Shown one piece after another: positions 7,127-14,259 of a DNA stretch of 31,037 nucleotides. Positions within the stretch are counted from its first letter, which is position 1. Each line of letters begins with the position of its first letter. A program made the position numbers and the translations under genes. The stretch comes from Burkholderiales bacterium. Lineage in GTDB: Bacteria > Pseudomonadota > Gammaproteobacteria > Burkholderiales > Burkholderiaceae. The notes under the pieces were generated by a model. The model was given only the letters and a program-made list of their open reading frames with translations. It had not been told where the DNA came from and did no database searches. The stretch is from NCBI GenBank assembly GCA_947371645.1, contig CANBQJ010000019.1, forward strand, positions 1 through 31,037, in the 5' to 3' direction.

Positions 7127-10100
7127 ATGATCGATCGCCTGGTTCGGTTCGCGCTGACGCAGCGCGTGTTCATCGTCATCGCCGTCATCGGCCTCTTGCT
7201 GGTGGGTGCCTACGCGGTGGCCGAACTGCCCGTGGAAGCCTTCCCCGATGTGCAGGACGTGCAGGTGCAGATCATCACCCAGCTGCCTGGTGGCGCACCG
7301 GAAGAGGTGGAGCGCGCCATCTCCAAGCCCATCGAGGTGGAGATGAGCGGCGTGCCCCACATCACGCAGCTGAGGTCGGTGTCCATGCCCGGCCTGTCGG
7401 TGGTGACGTTGCTGTTCTCTGACAACACCGACGACTACTTCGCCCGCCAGCAGGTGCTGGAGAAGCTGCAGAACGTGCAACTGCCACCCGGGATCACGCC
7501 ACAGCTGGCGCCACTGACCACCGCCGTGGGCGAGGTCTACCGCTACAGCGTCAAGGGCGTGCCCGGCATGAGCCTGGCCGACCTGCGCACGGCGCAGGAC
7601 ACCATCGTGCGCCCCGCCTTGCGCCGTGTGCCCGGTGTCGCCGACGTGGTGACCATTGGCGGTGCGCTCAAGGAGATCCAGGTGCGTGCCCAGCCGCAGG
7701 CGCTGGAGAAATTCGGCGTGTCGCTGCTGCAGCTGCAAGACGCGCTGAGCAAGAACAGCGTCAATGGCGGCGGCGGTGTGCTCATCCGTGGCGACGAGGC
7801 CCTGGTGGTGCGCTCGCTGGGGCTCTTCCAGTCGCTCGATGACATCCGGCGCACGGTGGTGGTCGTGCACGAAGGCCAACCGGTGACCGTGGGCGACCTG
7901 GCCACGGTGGCACCAGGCGAGCGCGAACGCGCCGGCATCGTGGCCCTGGACAAGGACAACGACGTGGTCGAGGGCATCGTCGACATGAGCAAGGGGCAGG
8001 ACCCGGCCAAGGTCATCGCCGCCCTGCAGACCAGCATGGACGCGCTGGCCACCCACCTGCCCGCAGGCGTCAGGCTGGAGCGCATCTACGACCGGCGCGA
8101 CCTGATCGAGCACACCGTCAGCACCGTCGCCGAGAACATGCTCACCGGCGCCGTGCTGGTGGTCGCCATCCTGGTGATCTTCCTGCGCAACTGGGGGGCG
8201 GCCCTGATCGTGGCCAGCGTGATCCCCCTGGCCTTGTTGCTGGCCTTCACGCTCATGCACATCAAGGGCATGTCGGCCAACCTGATCTCGCTGGGTGCGG
8301 TGGACTTCGGCATCATCATCGACTCGGCGGTGGTGCTGGTCGAGGCCCTCATGGTGCGCCTCACGCTGGAGGCCGCCGAAGGCGAGGGCAAGGCCGACGG
8401 CCAGCACCGCTTGACCGCGCTGCGCCAGACTGCCACCAGCATGGGTCACCCCATCGTGTTCTCCAAGGCCATCATCATCCTGGCCTTCCTGCCCATCTTC
8501 ACCTTCCAGCGGGTGGAGGGCAAGATCTTCTCGCCCATGGCCTTCACGCTGTCGTTTGCGCTGGCCGGGGCCGTGCTGCTGACCATGACCTGGATCCCCA
8601 CGGCGCTGGCCATGCTGCTGAGCCGCCGGAACCTGCTGGAAAAGCACCTGAACTGGGTGGCCTTCCTGCAGCTGCAGTACCGCCAGCTGCTGGTGCGCTG
8701 CATGGCCGCCAGCCACACGGTGGTGGGGGCCTCGGTGCTGATGCTGGGTGTGGCGCTGGGCCTGGTGTCGGCACTGGGCAGCGAGTTCCTGCCCAAGCTG
8801 GACGAGGGCAATTTGTGGATCACCATGAGCCTGCCGCCATCCAGCAGCATCCAGGCCACGCAGGCCGTGGAGGCCCGCCTGCGCCAGATCCTGCTGGACA
8901 CGCCCGAGGTGCACCGCGTGGTCAGTCACATCGGCCGACCCGACGACGGCACTGACCCCAAGGGCCCCAACAGCATCGAGATCCTGGCCGACCTCAACGC
9001 CCACCAAGTCTGGCGCTTCAAGGACAAAGACGAGCTGATCGACAACATCGCCCAGCGCATGAACGCCTTGCCGGGTGTGCACCCCAATTTCAGCCAGGTC
9101 ATCGAAGACAACGTGGAAGAGGCGCTCTCAGGCGGCAAGGGTGAACTGGCGGTGAAGATCTTCGGGCCGGACCTGGACGTGCTCAGCCAGAAGGCCGATG
9201 CCGTGGCCAATGTCCTCGCGGGCATCCGCGGTGCGGCCGATGTGGAGGCCATCCCCATCAACGGGCAAAGCGAGGTGTCGATCACGCCCGACCGCGACAA
9301 GCTGGCCCGTCACGGCATCGCCATCGCCGACTTCAACGCCGTGGTGCAGACCGCGCTGGGCGGTGTGACCGTCAACACCTACTTCGAAGAGCGGCGCAAC
9401 CTGGACATCACCTTGCGCTTCGAGCAGCGCTTCCGTGATTCGGTGGACGCGGTGGGCCGTGTGCCCGTGGCCCTGCCCGATGGCGGCAGCATCCCGCTCA
9501 AGGAGCTGGCCAGCGTGGAGGTGCGGCAAGGCCCGACGCGCATCGCCCGTGAAGCCGGCGTGCGCATGGTGCACATCAAGGCCAACCTGCGTGGCCGCGA
9601 CCAGGGCAGCTTCGTGGCAGAAGCCCAGCAGAAGGTGGCGGCCGTCGTGCACCTGCCTGCGGGCTACAGCATGAGCTGGGGCGGGCAGTTCGAGAATCAG
9701 CAGCGCGCCATCAAGCGCCTGATGATCGTGGTGCCGCTGTCGCTGGCGGGCATCTTCGTGCTGCTGTTCTGGGCCTTCAAGTCGGTGTCGCGCGCGGCCC
9801 TGGTGCTGGCCATGGTGCCCTTCACGCTCATTGGTGGTTTTGGTGCCCTGGCCCTGGCGGGCATGCACCTGTCCATCTCGGCGGCCGTGGGCTTCATTGC
9901 GGTGGCCGGAATCTGTGTGCAAAACGGCGTGATCCTGGTGGAAGAGGTGAAGGCCGGGCAGGACAAGGGTTTGAGCAATGCGGCGGCCATCGTCAACGGT
10001 TCAGTCACGCGCATGCGGCCCATCCTCATGACCGCGCTCATGGCGGGCCTGGGCCTGCTGCCGGCGGCGCTGTCTCACGGCATCGGCTCGGAGACGCAAA

Positions 10101-10207
10101 GGCCGTTTGCCCTGGTCATCGTGGGCGGCATCGTGTCGGCCACGGTGTTCACCTTGCTGCTCTTGCCCACCTTGTTGTCCATGTTCGAAAGGGATGAACC
10201 CGTATGA
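7127..10207 (+). CDS. HME-type RND efflux permease (CzcA/CusA family)
   Basis: A 1026-residue inner-membrane proton antiporter, full length for the family. TM1 (about 14-32) is followed by the ELPVEAFPDVQDVQVQI motif found in heavy-metal RND pumps. The TM4 proton-relay segment reads DFGIIIDSAVVLVE, giving Asp393, Asp399 and Glu406 in the same spacing as the essential D, D and E of CzcA. The typical residues after these (DGA and VEN) are DSA and VEA here. The second half repeats the fold with a large periplasmic loop and C-terminal TMs (GGIVSATVFTLLLLPTLL). Family knowledge points to divalent or monovalent metal export, or to small organic substrates for divergent members. The substrate cannot be fixed from this sequence. 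Gene order channel-adaptor-pump and tight spacing mark one operon. Confidence 0.93.
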   Translation: MIDRLVRFALTQRVFIVIAVIGLLLVGAYAVAELPVEAFPDVQDVQVQIITQLPGGAPEEVERAISKPIEVEMSGVPHITQLRSVSMPGLSVVTLLFSDNTDDYFARQQVLEKLQNVQLPPGITPQLAPLTTAVGEVYRYSVKGVPGMSLADLRTAQDTIVRPALRRVPGVADVVTIGGALKEIQVRAQPQALEKFGVSLLQLQDALSKNSVNGGGGVLIRGDEALVVRSLGLFQSLDDIRRTVVVVHEGQPVTVGDLATVAPGERERAGIVALDKDNDVVEGIVDMSKGQDPAKVIAALQTSMDALATHLPAGVRLERIYDRRDLIEHTVSTVAENMLTGAVLVVAILVIFLRNWGAALIVASVIPLALLLAFTLMHIKGMSANLISLGAVDFGIIIDSAVVLVEALMVRLTLEAAEGEGKADGQHRLTALRQTATSMGHPIVFSKAIIILAFLPIFTFQRVEGKIFSPMAFTLSFALAGAVLLTMTWIPTALAMLLSRRNLLEKHLNWVAFLQLQYRQLLVRCMAASHTVVGASVLMLGVALGLVSALGSEFLPKLDEGNLWITMSLPPSSSIQATQAVEARLRQILLDTPEVHRVVSHIGRPDDGTDPKGPNSIEILADLNAHQVWRFKDKDELIDNIAQRMNALPGVHPNFSQVIEDNVEEALSGGKGELAVKIFGPDLDVLSQKADAVANVLAGIRGAADVEAIPINGQSEVSITPDRDKLARHGIAIADFNAVVQTALGGVTVNTYFEERRNLDITLRFEQRFRDSVDAVGRVPVALPDGGSIPLKELASVEVRQGPTRIAREAGVRMVHIKANLRGRDQGSFVAEAQQKVAAVVHLPAGYSMSWGGQFENQQRAIKRLMIVVPLSLAGIFVLLFWAFKSVSRAALVLAMVPFTLIGGFGALALAGMHLSISAAVGFIAVAGICVQNGVILVEEVKAGQDKGLSNAAAIVNGSVTRMRPILMTALMAGLGLLPAALSHGIGSETQRPFALVIVGGIVSATVFTLLLLPTLLSMFERDEPV

Positions 10208-10581
10208 AGCTGCATGCATGTGTGGCCGTTGTCGCCGTGTTGAGCGCTGTGTCGGCTTGTGCGGGCCTGCCTGACGCGCAGTTCACCATTGGCCAGGGCT
10301 GGCGGATCGCACACCTGGATCGCCAGGTGCAGTCAGGCGAGCCGCTGCCCGTGGTCGGGGCCAGCATGGACTGCCGAACGCGTGGCGCCGTGGGCAGCGA
10401 TGGCCAATGGGTGCTGGTGCACTTCAGGCGTCCGCCGGAGATGGTCTACAGCGTGGTGCCCGCCCGAGGTGTGGCAGGCCTTCAGCAGGGCGACGAGGTC
10501 TATGCCGACGTCGATGGCTGCAGCCATGCGCTCGTGCCGCGTCGGCCCTTGAAGGCCAACGAGGCCTCAGGCCACGGCTGA
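10204..10581 (+). CDS. Small predicted lipoprotein at the end of the RND operon
   Basis: A 125-residue protein whose start overlaps the pump stop by 4 bp (ATGA), making it the fourth gene of the efflux operon. Residues 1-19 form a signal peptide ending in a lipobox-like VSAC, so Cys19 would be lipidated and the protein anchored in the outer or inner membrane facing the periplasm. The mature part is about 106 residues, mostly beta-type (GQWVLVHFRRPPEMVYSVVP), with two further cysteines at about 57 and 106 that could pair or bind a ligand. I do not recognise the family. Its coupling to the pump suggests an accessory periplasmic role such as substrate binding or complex assembly. It ends 13 bp from the convergent DUF4337 gene. 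Confidence 0.75.
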   Translation: MKLHACVAVVAVLSAVSACAGLPDAQFTIGQGWRIAHLDRQVQSGEPLPVVGASMDCRTRGAVGSDGQWVLVHFRRPPEMVYSVVPARGVAGLQQGDEVYADVDGCSHALVPRRPLKANEASGHG

Positions 10582-10594
10582 AGCCAGCTCAGGC

Positions 10595-11194
10595 TCAAGA
10601 CAGCAGCTTGATCAGCGCATCGGGGTGGACGTGCCAGCCGTTGAGCCCGGCCAGGCCCATCCACACGCCAAAGAAGGTGGGCAGCAGGGTGGTCAGGTAC
10701 AGCGGCCACAGGCCGGTCAAGGCCGTCACGGCCAGCATCGCGATGGCGATCGCCAGCAAGGCGTCTGACAGGTCAAACTGGTCGTCGCGGTAGTTCAAGG
10801 CGTCGTAGTTCTTCTGGTCCTGCTCGGCCTGTGCCTGTGCCTGCAGCCGCTTTTGCTCCTGCTCGGCTGCCATGCCCTGGTAGTGCAGCTGTGCGCTGCG
10901 GTAGGCCGCCACGGCCGCAGGTGGCGCGCTGATCTGTGCCAACGCCATCTGCTGGGCCGTGGCCTCTGCCACCTCTTTGCGGATCACCCGCGCCTGGTAG
11001 TAGGACCAGTGGTCCAGCTTGTCGGCCTGGGCCTGTTGCATGGCCTGAACGATGTTGTCGTCCTTGACCTTGCAGATGCCCATGAAGGTGGCCAGCACGG
11101 CCACGGTGATGGCGACGCAGGCGTTGAGCTTCGCCGCACTGGCCTGGCGGGCGTCGCGTGCATGTTCAACGATGTCTTGGGGGTCAATGTCCAT
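10595..11194 (-). CDS. DUF4337-family membrane protein
   Basis: A protein of about 199 residues. After a short charged start (MDIDPQDIVEHARDARQ) comes TM1 (NACVAITVAVLATFMGI) and KDDNIVQAMQQAQADKLDHW, which are characteristic of DUF4337. A long Gln/Ala/Glu-rich helical, coiled-coil-like region follows, and two C-terminal TM segments (ALLAIAIAMLAVTAL, then LPTFFGVWMGLAGL). The family is widespread in proteobacteria with unknown function. An in-frame ATG 20 codons upstream (11254) adds a sequence unlike the family, and neither start has a clear ribosome binding site; I prefer 11194. The gene is divergent from the ACP/KAS operon, and the box at 11275-11291 lies between them, so it could share that control. 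Confidence 0.8.
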   Translation of the reverse strand: MDIDPQDIVEHARDARQASAAKLNACVAITVAVLATFMGICKVKDDNIVQAMQQAQADKLDHWSYYQARVIRKEVAEATAQQMALAQISAPPAAVAAYRSAQLHYQGMAAEQEQKRLQAQAQAEQDQKNYDALNYRDDQFDLSDALLAIAIAMLAVTALTGLWPLYLTTLLPTFFGVWMGLAGLNGWHVHPDALIKLLS

Positions 11195-11274
11195 GGGGCG
11201 CTTGCAGCAGTTGGCCCCCGACTGTAGTCCGAGTGCGGCCGACGCTGGTTTCATGCCCAGGCAGGACAGCAGGT

Positions 11275-11291
11275 GAAAGTTTCGTGAAAGG
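11275..11291. promoter_or_regulatory. Tandem 11-bp-period site, second copy of the predicted response-regulator box
   Basis: GAAAGTTTCGTGAAAGG: identical to the element at 4630-4646 at 16 of 17 positions, including the 5-bp spacer TTCGT. It lies 44 bp upstream of the hydrolase ATG. A weak -10-like CAATAG (11298-11303) follows 6 bp downstream. The match links this operon to the two-component system at 2567-4620; binding is inferred. Confidence 0.65.
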
Positions 11292-11312
11292 AAGCCTCAA
11301 TAGACTGGGTCT

Positions 11313-11330
11313 GGCCCTTGGAAAAGGGCC
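11313..11330 (+). promoter_or_regulatory. Hairpin covering the ribosome binding site of the hydrolase gene
   Basis: GGCCCTT, loop GGAA, AAGGGCC: a perfect 7-bp stem closed by a GNRA-type tetraloop. The 3' arm contains the Shine-Dalgarno AAGGG (11324-11328) for the ATG at 11336. When folded it would hide the ribosome binding site, so translation of the first operon gene may be controlled. No U-tract follows, so it is not a typical terminator. Confidence 0.5.
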
Positions 11331-11335
11331 CTCAG

Positions 11336-12271
11336 ATGCTGCATCCAACCGCACTTGCCCCTCACATGACACGCAACGGCGTATCTCTTGCTCCCGCCCA
11401 TCCCAAGCCATTGAACCTGGCAGGTGGTCGTCATGGGGTGATGTTGTTCCATGGCCTGAGCAGCAGCCCCCTGGAGCTGCAGTTCGTGGCCCGAGGCCTG
11501 AACCGGGCTGGCTACAGCGTTCGCGTGCCTGTCATCGAAGGCTACACCTATGGCTTGCCAGGAGACAGGCCTGCGTCGGCCATGTCCTGGGTGGCGCAGG
11601 CCTTGGCCGAGCTGGACAAGATGCTGCAGGCGCACGATTCGGTGTCGATTGGCGGCCTGTGCCTGGGCTCCGTGCTGGCGCTTTGCCTGGCCGCCAGACG
11701 CAATGACCGTTTGAGCCATGTGCTGGCCTTGTCCACGGCCCTGAACTACGACGGCTGGGGCAACCCCTGGTTCACGCCGCTCTTGCCCCTGGCCCGTTAT
11801 GTGCCCTTTGCGCGCAGGATCCGGGTCAGGGAGCGCTCGCCCTTTGGCCTGAAGGACGAGCGCATGCGCGCCTGGGTGGCGCGGCAGATGAAGGAGGCGG
11901 GCGAGTCGGATGCGGGCGCGTCGGCCTTGCGCGTGGGTGACCTGCTCAAGGCGCGCGACCTCATCGCCATGGCGCGTCGGGCCACGCCGGACATCTCCGC
12001 ACCGTTGCTGCTCATCCACGCCAAGGACGACGAGTGCGCCACACCGCGCAGTTCCTTCGAGGTGGCCGAGAGAGCCAGCGCGCGGAGCATCCGCTGCGTG
12101 CTGCTGGAAGACAGTTATCACATGATCAGCATCGACCGCGAGAAAGAACGCGTGCTCTCCGAGATGCTGCAATTCCTCTCCTGCAGCGACGAGGGGGGCT
12201 GGTCTGGCGAAGGCGTTGTTGGCGCCAAAGTTGTGTCGCTGTTGAATGCTCGAAAAGGTATGAACACATGA
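11336..12271 (+). CDS. Alpha/beta hydrolase with Cys in the nucleophile position (Est30-like)
   Basis: A 311-residue alpha/beta-hydrolase, first gene of the ACP/KAS operon. It has the oxyanion-hole HG motif (VMLFHGLSSSP) and a nucleophile elbow reading G-L-C-L-G, so Cys109 replaces the usual Ser. The acid is likely Asp232 (HAKDDE) and the histidine His262 (DSYHMISID). The overall pattern resembles Est30-type carboxylesterases, which carry Ser in GLSLG; Cys also serves as nucleophile in dienelactone hydrolases and in some acyltransferases and thioesterases. Coupling to an ACP (4-bp overlap) suggests it loads, transfers or releases an acyl chain rather than hydrolysing small esters; that is inference. 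The ATG at 11336 is chosen for its AAGGG Shine-Dalgarno. A TTG at 11318 and an ATG at 11366 are alternatives. Confidence 0.88.
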   Translation: MLHPTALAPHMTRNGVSLAPAHPKPLNLAGGRHGVMLFHGLSSSPLELQFVARGLNRAGYSVRVPVIEGYTYGLPGDRPASAMSWVAQALAELDKMLQAHDSVSIGGLCLGSVLALCLAARRNDRLSHVLALSTALNYDGWGNPWFTPLLPLARYVPFARRIRVRERSPFGLKDERMRAWVARQMKEAGESDAGASALRVGDLLKARDLIAMARRATPDISAPLLLIHAKDDECATPRSSFEVAERASARSIRCVLLEDSYHMISIDREKERVLSEMLQFLSCSDEGGWSGEGVVGAKVVSLLNARKGMNT

Positions 12272-12534
12272 ACACCCCCACCGCAATCGGCCTCAACCTG
12301 GTGCGCCAGGCCCTGGTTCGCTACAGCGACACCCCCTCGGATCAGATCCAGCTGGACACCGTGCTGGCCGACATCCAGGTGGACTCGCTGACCCTGGCCG
12401 AGCTGCTCTTCGAGCTGGAAGACCGCCTGAACACCACCATCGCCGATGCGACGGAAGTGCCCAAGCTGGTGTCGGACGTGGTCACCCTGATCCTGCCCTA
12501 CCTCGACAACGCGGCCTTTCAGAACGCCGCATGA
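12268..12534 (+). CDS. Acyl carrier protein
   Basis: An 88-residue discrete acyl carrier protein. The motif QVDSLTLAELLFELE carries Ser40, the expected 4'-phosphopantetheine attachment site in the D-S-L signature at the start of helix II. An acidic four-helix pattern follows. Size and acidity fit a stand-alone type II ACP rather than a domain. It overlaps the hydrolase stop (ATGA) and the following KAS start (ATGA) by 4 bp each, so the three proteins are translationally coupled. It is clearly not the housekeeping acpP, which normally sits between fabG and fabF. It would carry the acyl chain handled by the neighbouring synthase and hydrolase, after modification by the cell's phosphopantetheinyl transferase. 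Confidence 0.92.
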   Translation: MNTPTAIGLNLVRQALVRYSDTPSDQIQLDTVLADIQVDSLTLAELLFELEDRLNTTIADATEVPKLVSDVVTLILPYLDNAAFQNAA

Positions 12535-13775
12535 GGCGCCGGGTTGCCATCACCGGCCTGGGCCTGGTGTCCTCGCAAGGGCAGTCGCCTCGGGAGGCCT
12601 TCGAGGCCTGGTGCCGTGGCGAGTCCGGCATCGCGATGCACAGCGTGGGCGAGGCCCCGCATGCCATCACCGTGCCCTACGCCTTGTGCACCGGTTTCGA
12701 TGCGGCGGCAAGCCTGGGGCGCAGCCGCCTGGCCACCATGGACCGCGTCAGCCAGCTGGGCACCGTGGCGGCCTTGTCGGCCTGGGACGACGCCGGCCTG
12801 AGCGACTGGCCCGCGGCCGAGCGTGAACACGCCTGTGTGCTCTGGGGCACCGGTGCAGGCGGTGCGCAGACCCTGGAGCGCAGCTACCGCGACCTCTTCC
12901 TCAAGGGCCGCAGCCGCATCTCGCCGCTGTCGGTGGTGCTGGGCATGCACAACGCGGCGACGGCTCACATCGCGCTGCACCTGGGCCTGGGTGGTGACTG
13001 CCTGAGCTATTCGGTGGCCTGTGCCTCTTCGGCCGTGGCGGTGGGTGAAGGTTTTCGCCGCATCGCCCTGGGTGAAGCCGATGTGGTGCTGAGCGGTGGC
13101 AGCGAGGCTGGCTTGCCCTTTGGCATGCTCAAGGCCTGGGAGTCCATGCAGGTCATGGCCAAGGGCGATGAGGACGCCGCTGCCAGCTGCCGCCCTTTCG
13201 ATGCGCAACGCACGGGCCTGGTGTTGGGCGAGGGCGCGGCCGCATTGGTGCTCGAAGACTGGGATCACGCCACCCGGCGCAGCGCACGGATCGTTGCCGA
13301 GGTGGTGGGCTATGGCAGCAGCTGCGACCACAGCCACCTGACTTCACCCGATGCAGGCGGCCAGCTGCGTGCACTGACCCAGGCCTTGAAGGTGGCGGGC
13401 TTGCAGCCCTCTGACGTGCAGTACGTCAACGCCCACGGCACGGCCACACCAGAAGGCGACCCGGTCGAGGTGCAAGCCCTGAAGGCCTTGATGGGCGGGC
13501 ATGCCGCCCAGCTGATGGTCAGCTCGACCAAGTCCATGCACGGCCACTGGCTGGGTGGCGCCGGCGCCGTGGAGATCATGGCCACGGCTTTGGCGCTGCA
13601 CATGCAGCAGGTGCCGCCCACGGCGGGCTTGCGCCAGCTGGATGCCGCCTGTGAAGGCGTCTTGCACGTTGCAGGCGAGGGGCGCCGTGTGCCCGGTTTG
13701 AACGTGGCGCTGTCCAACTCATTCGCCTTTGGCGGCAGCAACGCCGTGCTGGCCTTGCGCGCCGCCAGCGCCTGA
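12531..13775 (+). CDS. Beta-ketoacyl-ACP synthase, FabF/KAS II family
   Basis: A 414-residue condensing enzyme with a complete Cys-His-His active site: Cys164 (SVACASSAV), His302 (NAHGTATPEGDPVE) and His339 with Lys334 (STKSMHGH). It also has the C-terminal NSFAFGGSNA motif. It should perform decarboxylative Claisen condensation of malonyl-ACP with an acyl chain. Length and motifs are full. Divergence from housekeeping FabF and its place beside a private ACP mark it as a specialised synthase, as in secondary lipid or polyketide-like pathways. No ketoreductase, dehydratase, enoyl reductase or malonyl transferase is encoded nearby. Either the pathway borrows these from fatty-acid synthesis, or the product is a beta-ketoacyl chain released directly. 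Confidence 0.92.
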   Translation: MRRRVAITGLGLVSSQGQSPREAFEAWCRGESGIAMHSVGEAPHAITVPYALCTGFDAAASLGRSRLATMDRVSQLGTVAALSAWDDAGLSDWPAAEREHACVLWGTGAGGAQTLERSYRDLFLKGRSRISPLSVVLGMHNAATAHIALHLGLGGDCLSYSVACASSAVAVGEGFRRIALGEADVVLSGGSEAGLPFGMLKAWESMQVMAKGDEDAAASCRPFDAQRTGLVLGEGAAALVLEDWDHATRRSARIVAEVVGYGSSCDHSHLTSPDAGGQLRALTQALKVAGLQPSDVQYVNAHGTATPEGDPVEVQALKALMGGHAAQLMVSSTKSMHGHWLGGAGAVEIMATALALHMQQVPPTAGLRQLDAACEGVLHVAGEGRRVPGLNVALSNSFAFGGSNAVLALRAASA

Positions 13776-13779
13776 GACC

Positions 13780-14259
13780 ATGCGGCATCGGGCCCTGTGG
13801 CGTCTGGCGGCCGGGTGCCTGGCCTGCGGCGTCGCCTGTGGGCTGATGCCTGCCGGCGCCCGCGCAGCCGGCCTGTCGGCCCTGGCAGGCGACTGGCTGG
13901 CGCCCGCCGAGGATGCCGACGATGTGGATGCCATCGTCACCCTGGCGCACGCAGCGGAAGGCTGGAGGGTGCGCATCAAGGCCATCCGCATCACACGGGC
14001 CGATCAGGCCTGGCATGACGACTCGATCTGCGTGGCCTGCCCGCCACCGGCACGCGGCCAGCCCCTCAAGGGCCTGCAGATCGCCTGGGGCTGGCAAGAG
14101 CGCAACGGTGCCCTGGTCTCCGGCCAGATCCTCGACCCGGGCGATGGCCGCGTGTACGACTGCGACATCCAGCCCTCGGCCGATGGCAAGACGCTGCAGG
14201 TGCACGCTTACCTCGGCCTCAAGCTGCTGGGCCACACCATGGTCTGGACCCGGCCATGA
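13780..14259 (+). CDS. DUF2147-family exported protein
   Basis: A 159-residue protein with a signal peptide (hydrophobic stretch to about residue 27, ending in ARAA). The mature region shows the DUF2147 pattern: an early GDWL, then ISG-like strands, QILDPGDGRVYDCDI, a conserved Leu-rich strand (KTLQVHAYLG) and the C-terminal GHTMVWTRP. The family folds as a small lipocalin-like barrel and is often encoded in envelope or lipid contexts; its function is not established. It begins 4 bp after the KAS stop and overlaps the MipA-like gene by 4 bp. A periplasmic lipid-binding or carrier role for the operon's product is a reasonable guess only. One Cys pair (VCVACPP-like, about residues 87-90) could form a disulfide. 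Confidence 0.82.
   Translation: MRHRALWRLAAGCLACGVACGLMPAGARAAGLSALAGDWLAPAEDADDVDAIVTLAHAAEGWRVRIKAIRITRADQAWHDDSICVACPPPARGQPLKGLQIAWGWQERNGALVSGQILDPGDGRVYDCDIQPSADGKTLQVHAYLGLKLLGHTMVWTRP

Noticed and set aside
7076..9082. 668-residue open frame on the minus strand opposite the RND pump
   Set aside because: Composition is His/Gln/Gly-rich without domains, typical of the antisense frame of a GC-rich gene; the plus-strand protein is a clear full-length RND permease.
11318..11335. TTG start for the hydrolase
   Set aside because: It would place the start codon inside the hairpin; the ATG at 11336 has a well-spaced AAGGG and is a better candidate, though not proven.
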